Shown: piece by piece, positions 43,402 through 43,414 of the stretch
How the letters are laid out: each line of letters opens with the position of its first letter
Numbering within the stretch: the stretch's first letter is position 1
DNA from: Flavobacterium gawalongense
GTDB lineage: Bacteria; Bacteroidota; Bacteroidia; Flavobacteriales; Flavobacteriaceae
Direction: 5' to 3'
Length of the DNA: 43,414 nt
Assembly (NCBI RefSeq): GCF_007097265.1
Contig: NZ_VJZP01000034.1
Location: 1 to 43,414, forward strand
Translations under genes and position numbers: made by a program
Notes under the pieces: model-generated
The model's database searches: none
What the model saw: only the letters and a program-made list of their open reading frames with translations
What the model was told of the DNA's origin: nothing

Positions 43402-43414
43402 TGTAACAGGATTT

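Overview
The window is chromosomal DNA from a low-GC, gliding member of the Bacteroidota, most likely the genus Flavobacterium. The evidence is a sprC-sprD-sprB-sprF type gliding locus with type IX secretion (T9SS) sorting domains, promoters of the Bacteroidota type (TTG-N19-TAnnTTTG), weak Shine-Dalgarno sequences, and a housekeeping gene set (holB, recA, trpS, dprA, mnmG, ybeY, a DUF4175 protein) of flavobacterial character.

Layout. Positions 1-308 (minus strand): the end of an IS3-family insertion sequence cuts a LytS-type sensor kinase gene after about 67 codons. Positions 459-21917 (minus strand): a gliding/adhesin operon, read from high to low coordinates as a small secreted protein, a secreted beta-helix-like protein, SprC, SprD (PorP/SprF barrel plus a 27 x 16-residue helical stalk and a SPOR-like end), the giant adhesin SprB (4461 codons, about 40 cysteine-paired repeats) and SprF. 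Positions 22383-24475 (plus): holB, a DoxX-like membrane protein and an acyl-CoA thioesterase. Positions 24681-28226 (plus): recA with a clear terminator, then a lipoprotein, an ECF sigma factor and an anti-sigma-like membrane protein with a beta-barrel-like C-terminus. Positions 28189-32832: plsC (minus), trpS (plus), dprA (minus), an HU-CCDC81/SPOR protein (plus) and an orphan MntA-like nucleotidyltransferase (plus). Positions 33004-43194 (minus): a Pif1-like helicase, a structured intergenic element, an OmpH/Skp-like lipoprotein, a methyltransferase, mnmG, ybeY and a large DUF4175 protein.

How the genes work together. SprB is exported by the T9SS through its type B C-terminal domain, with SprF as the probable outer-membrane partner; SprC and SprD are the co-transcribed gliding components. 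HolB, RecA, DprA and the helicase act in replication, recombination and uptake of DNA. MnmG, YbeY and TrpS serve translation.

The least expected signals are: (1) five parS-like ParB sites around mnmG/ybeY, three of them at 45-46 bp intervals, which suggests an origin-proximal centromere region; (2) a SprD whose barrel is fused to a TolA-like alanine/lysine stalk encoded by a 48-bp minisatellite that contains an exact 144-bp duplication; (3) a three-fold, seven-repeat higher-order periodicity inside SprB; (4) several genes whose -7 box lies 4-5 nt before the ATG, suggesting leaderless mRNAs; (5) a structured, probably dispersed, noncoding element at 35370-35515. I did not see a CRISPR array, rRNA, tRNA or phage module.
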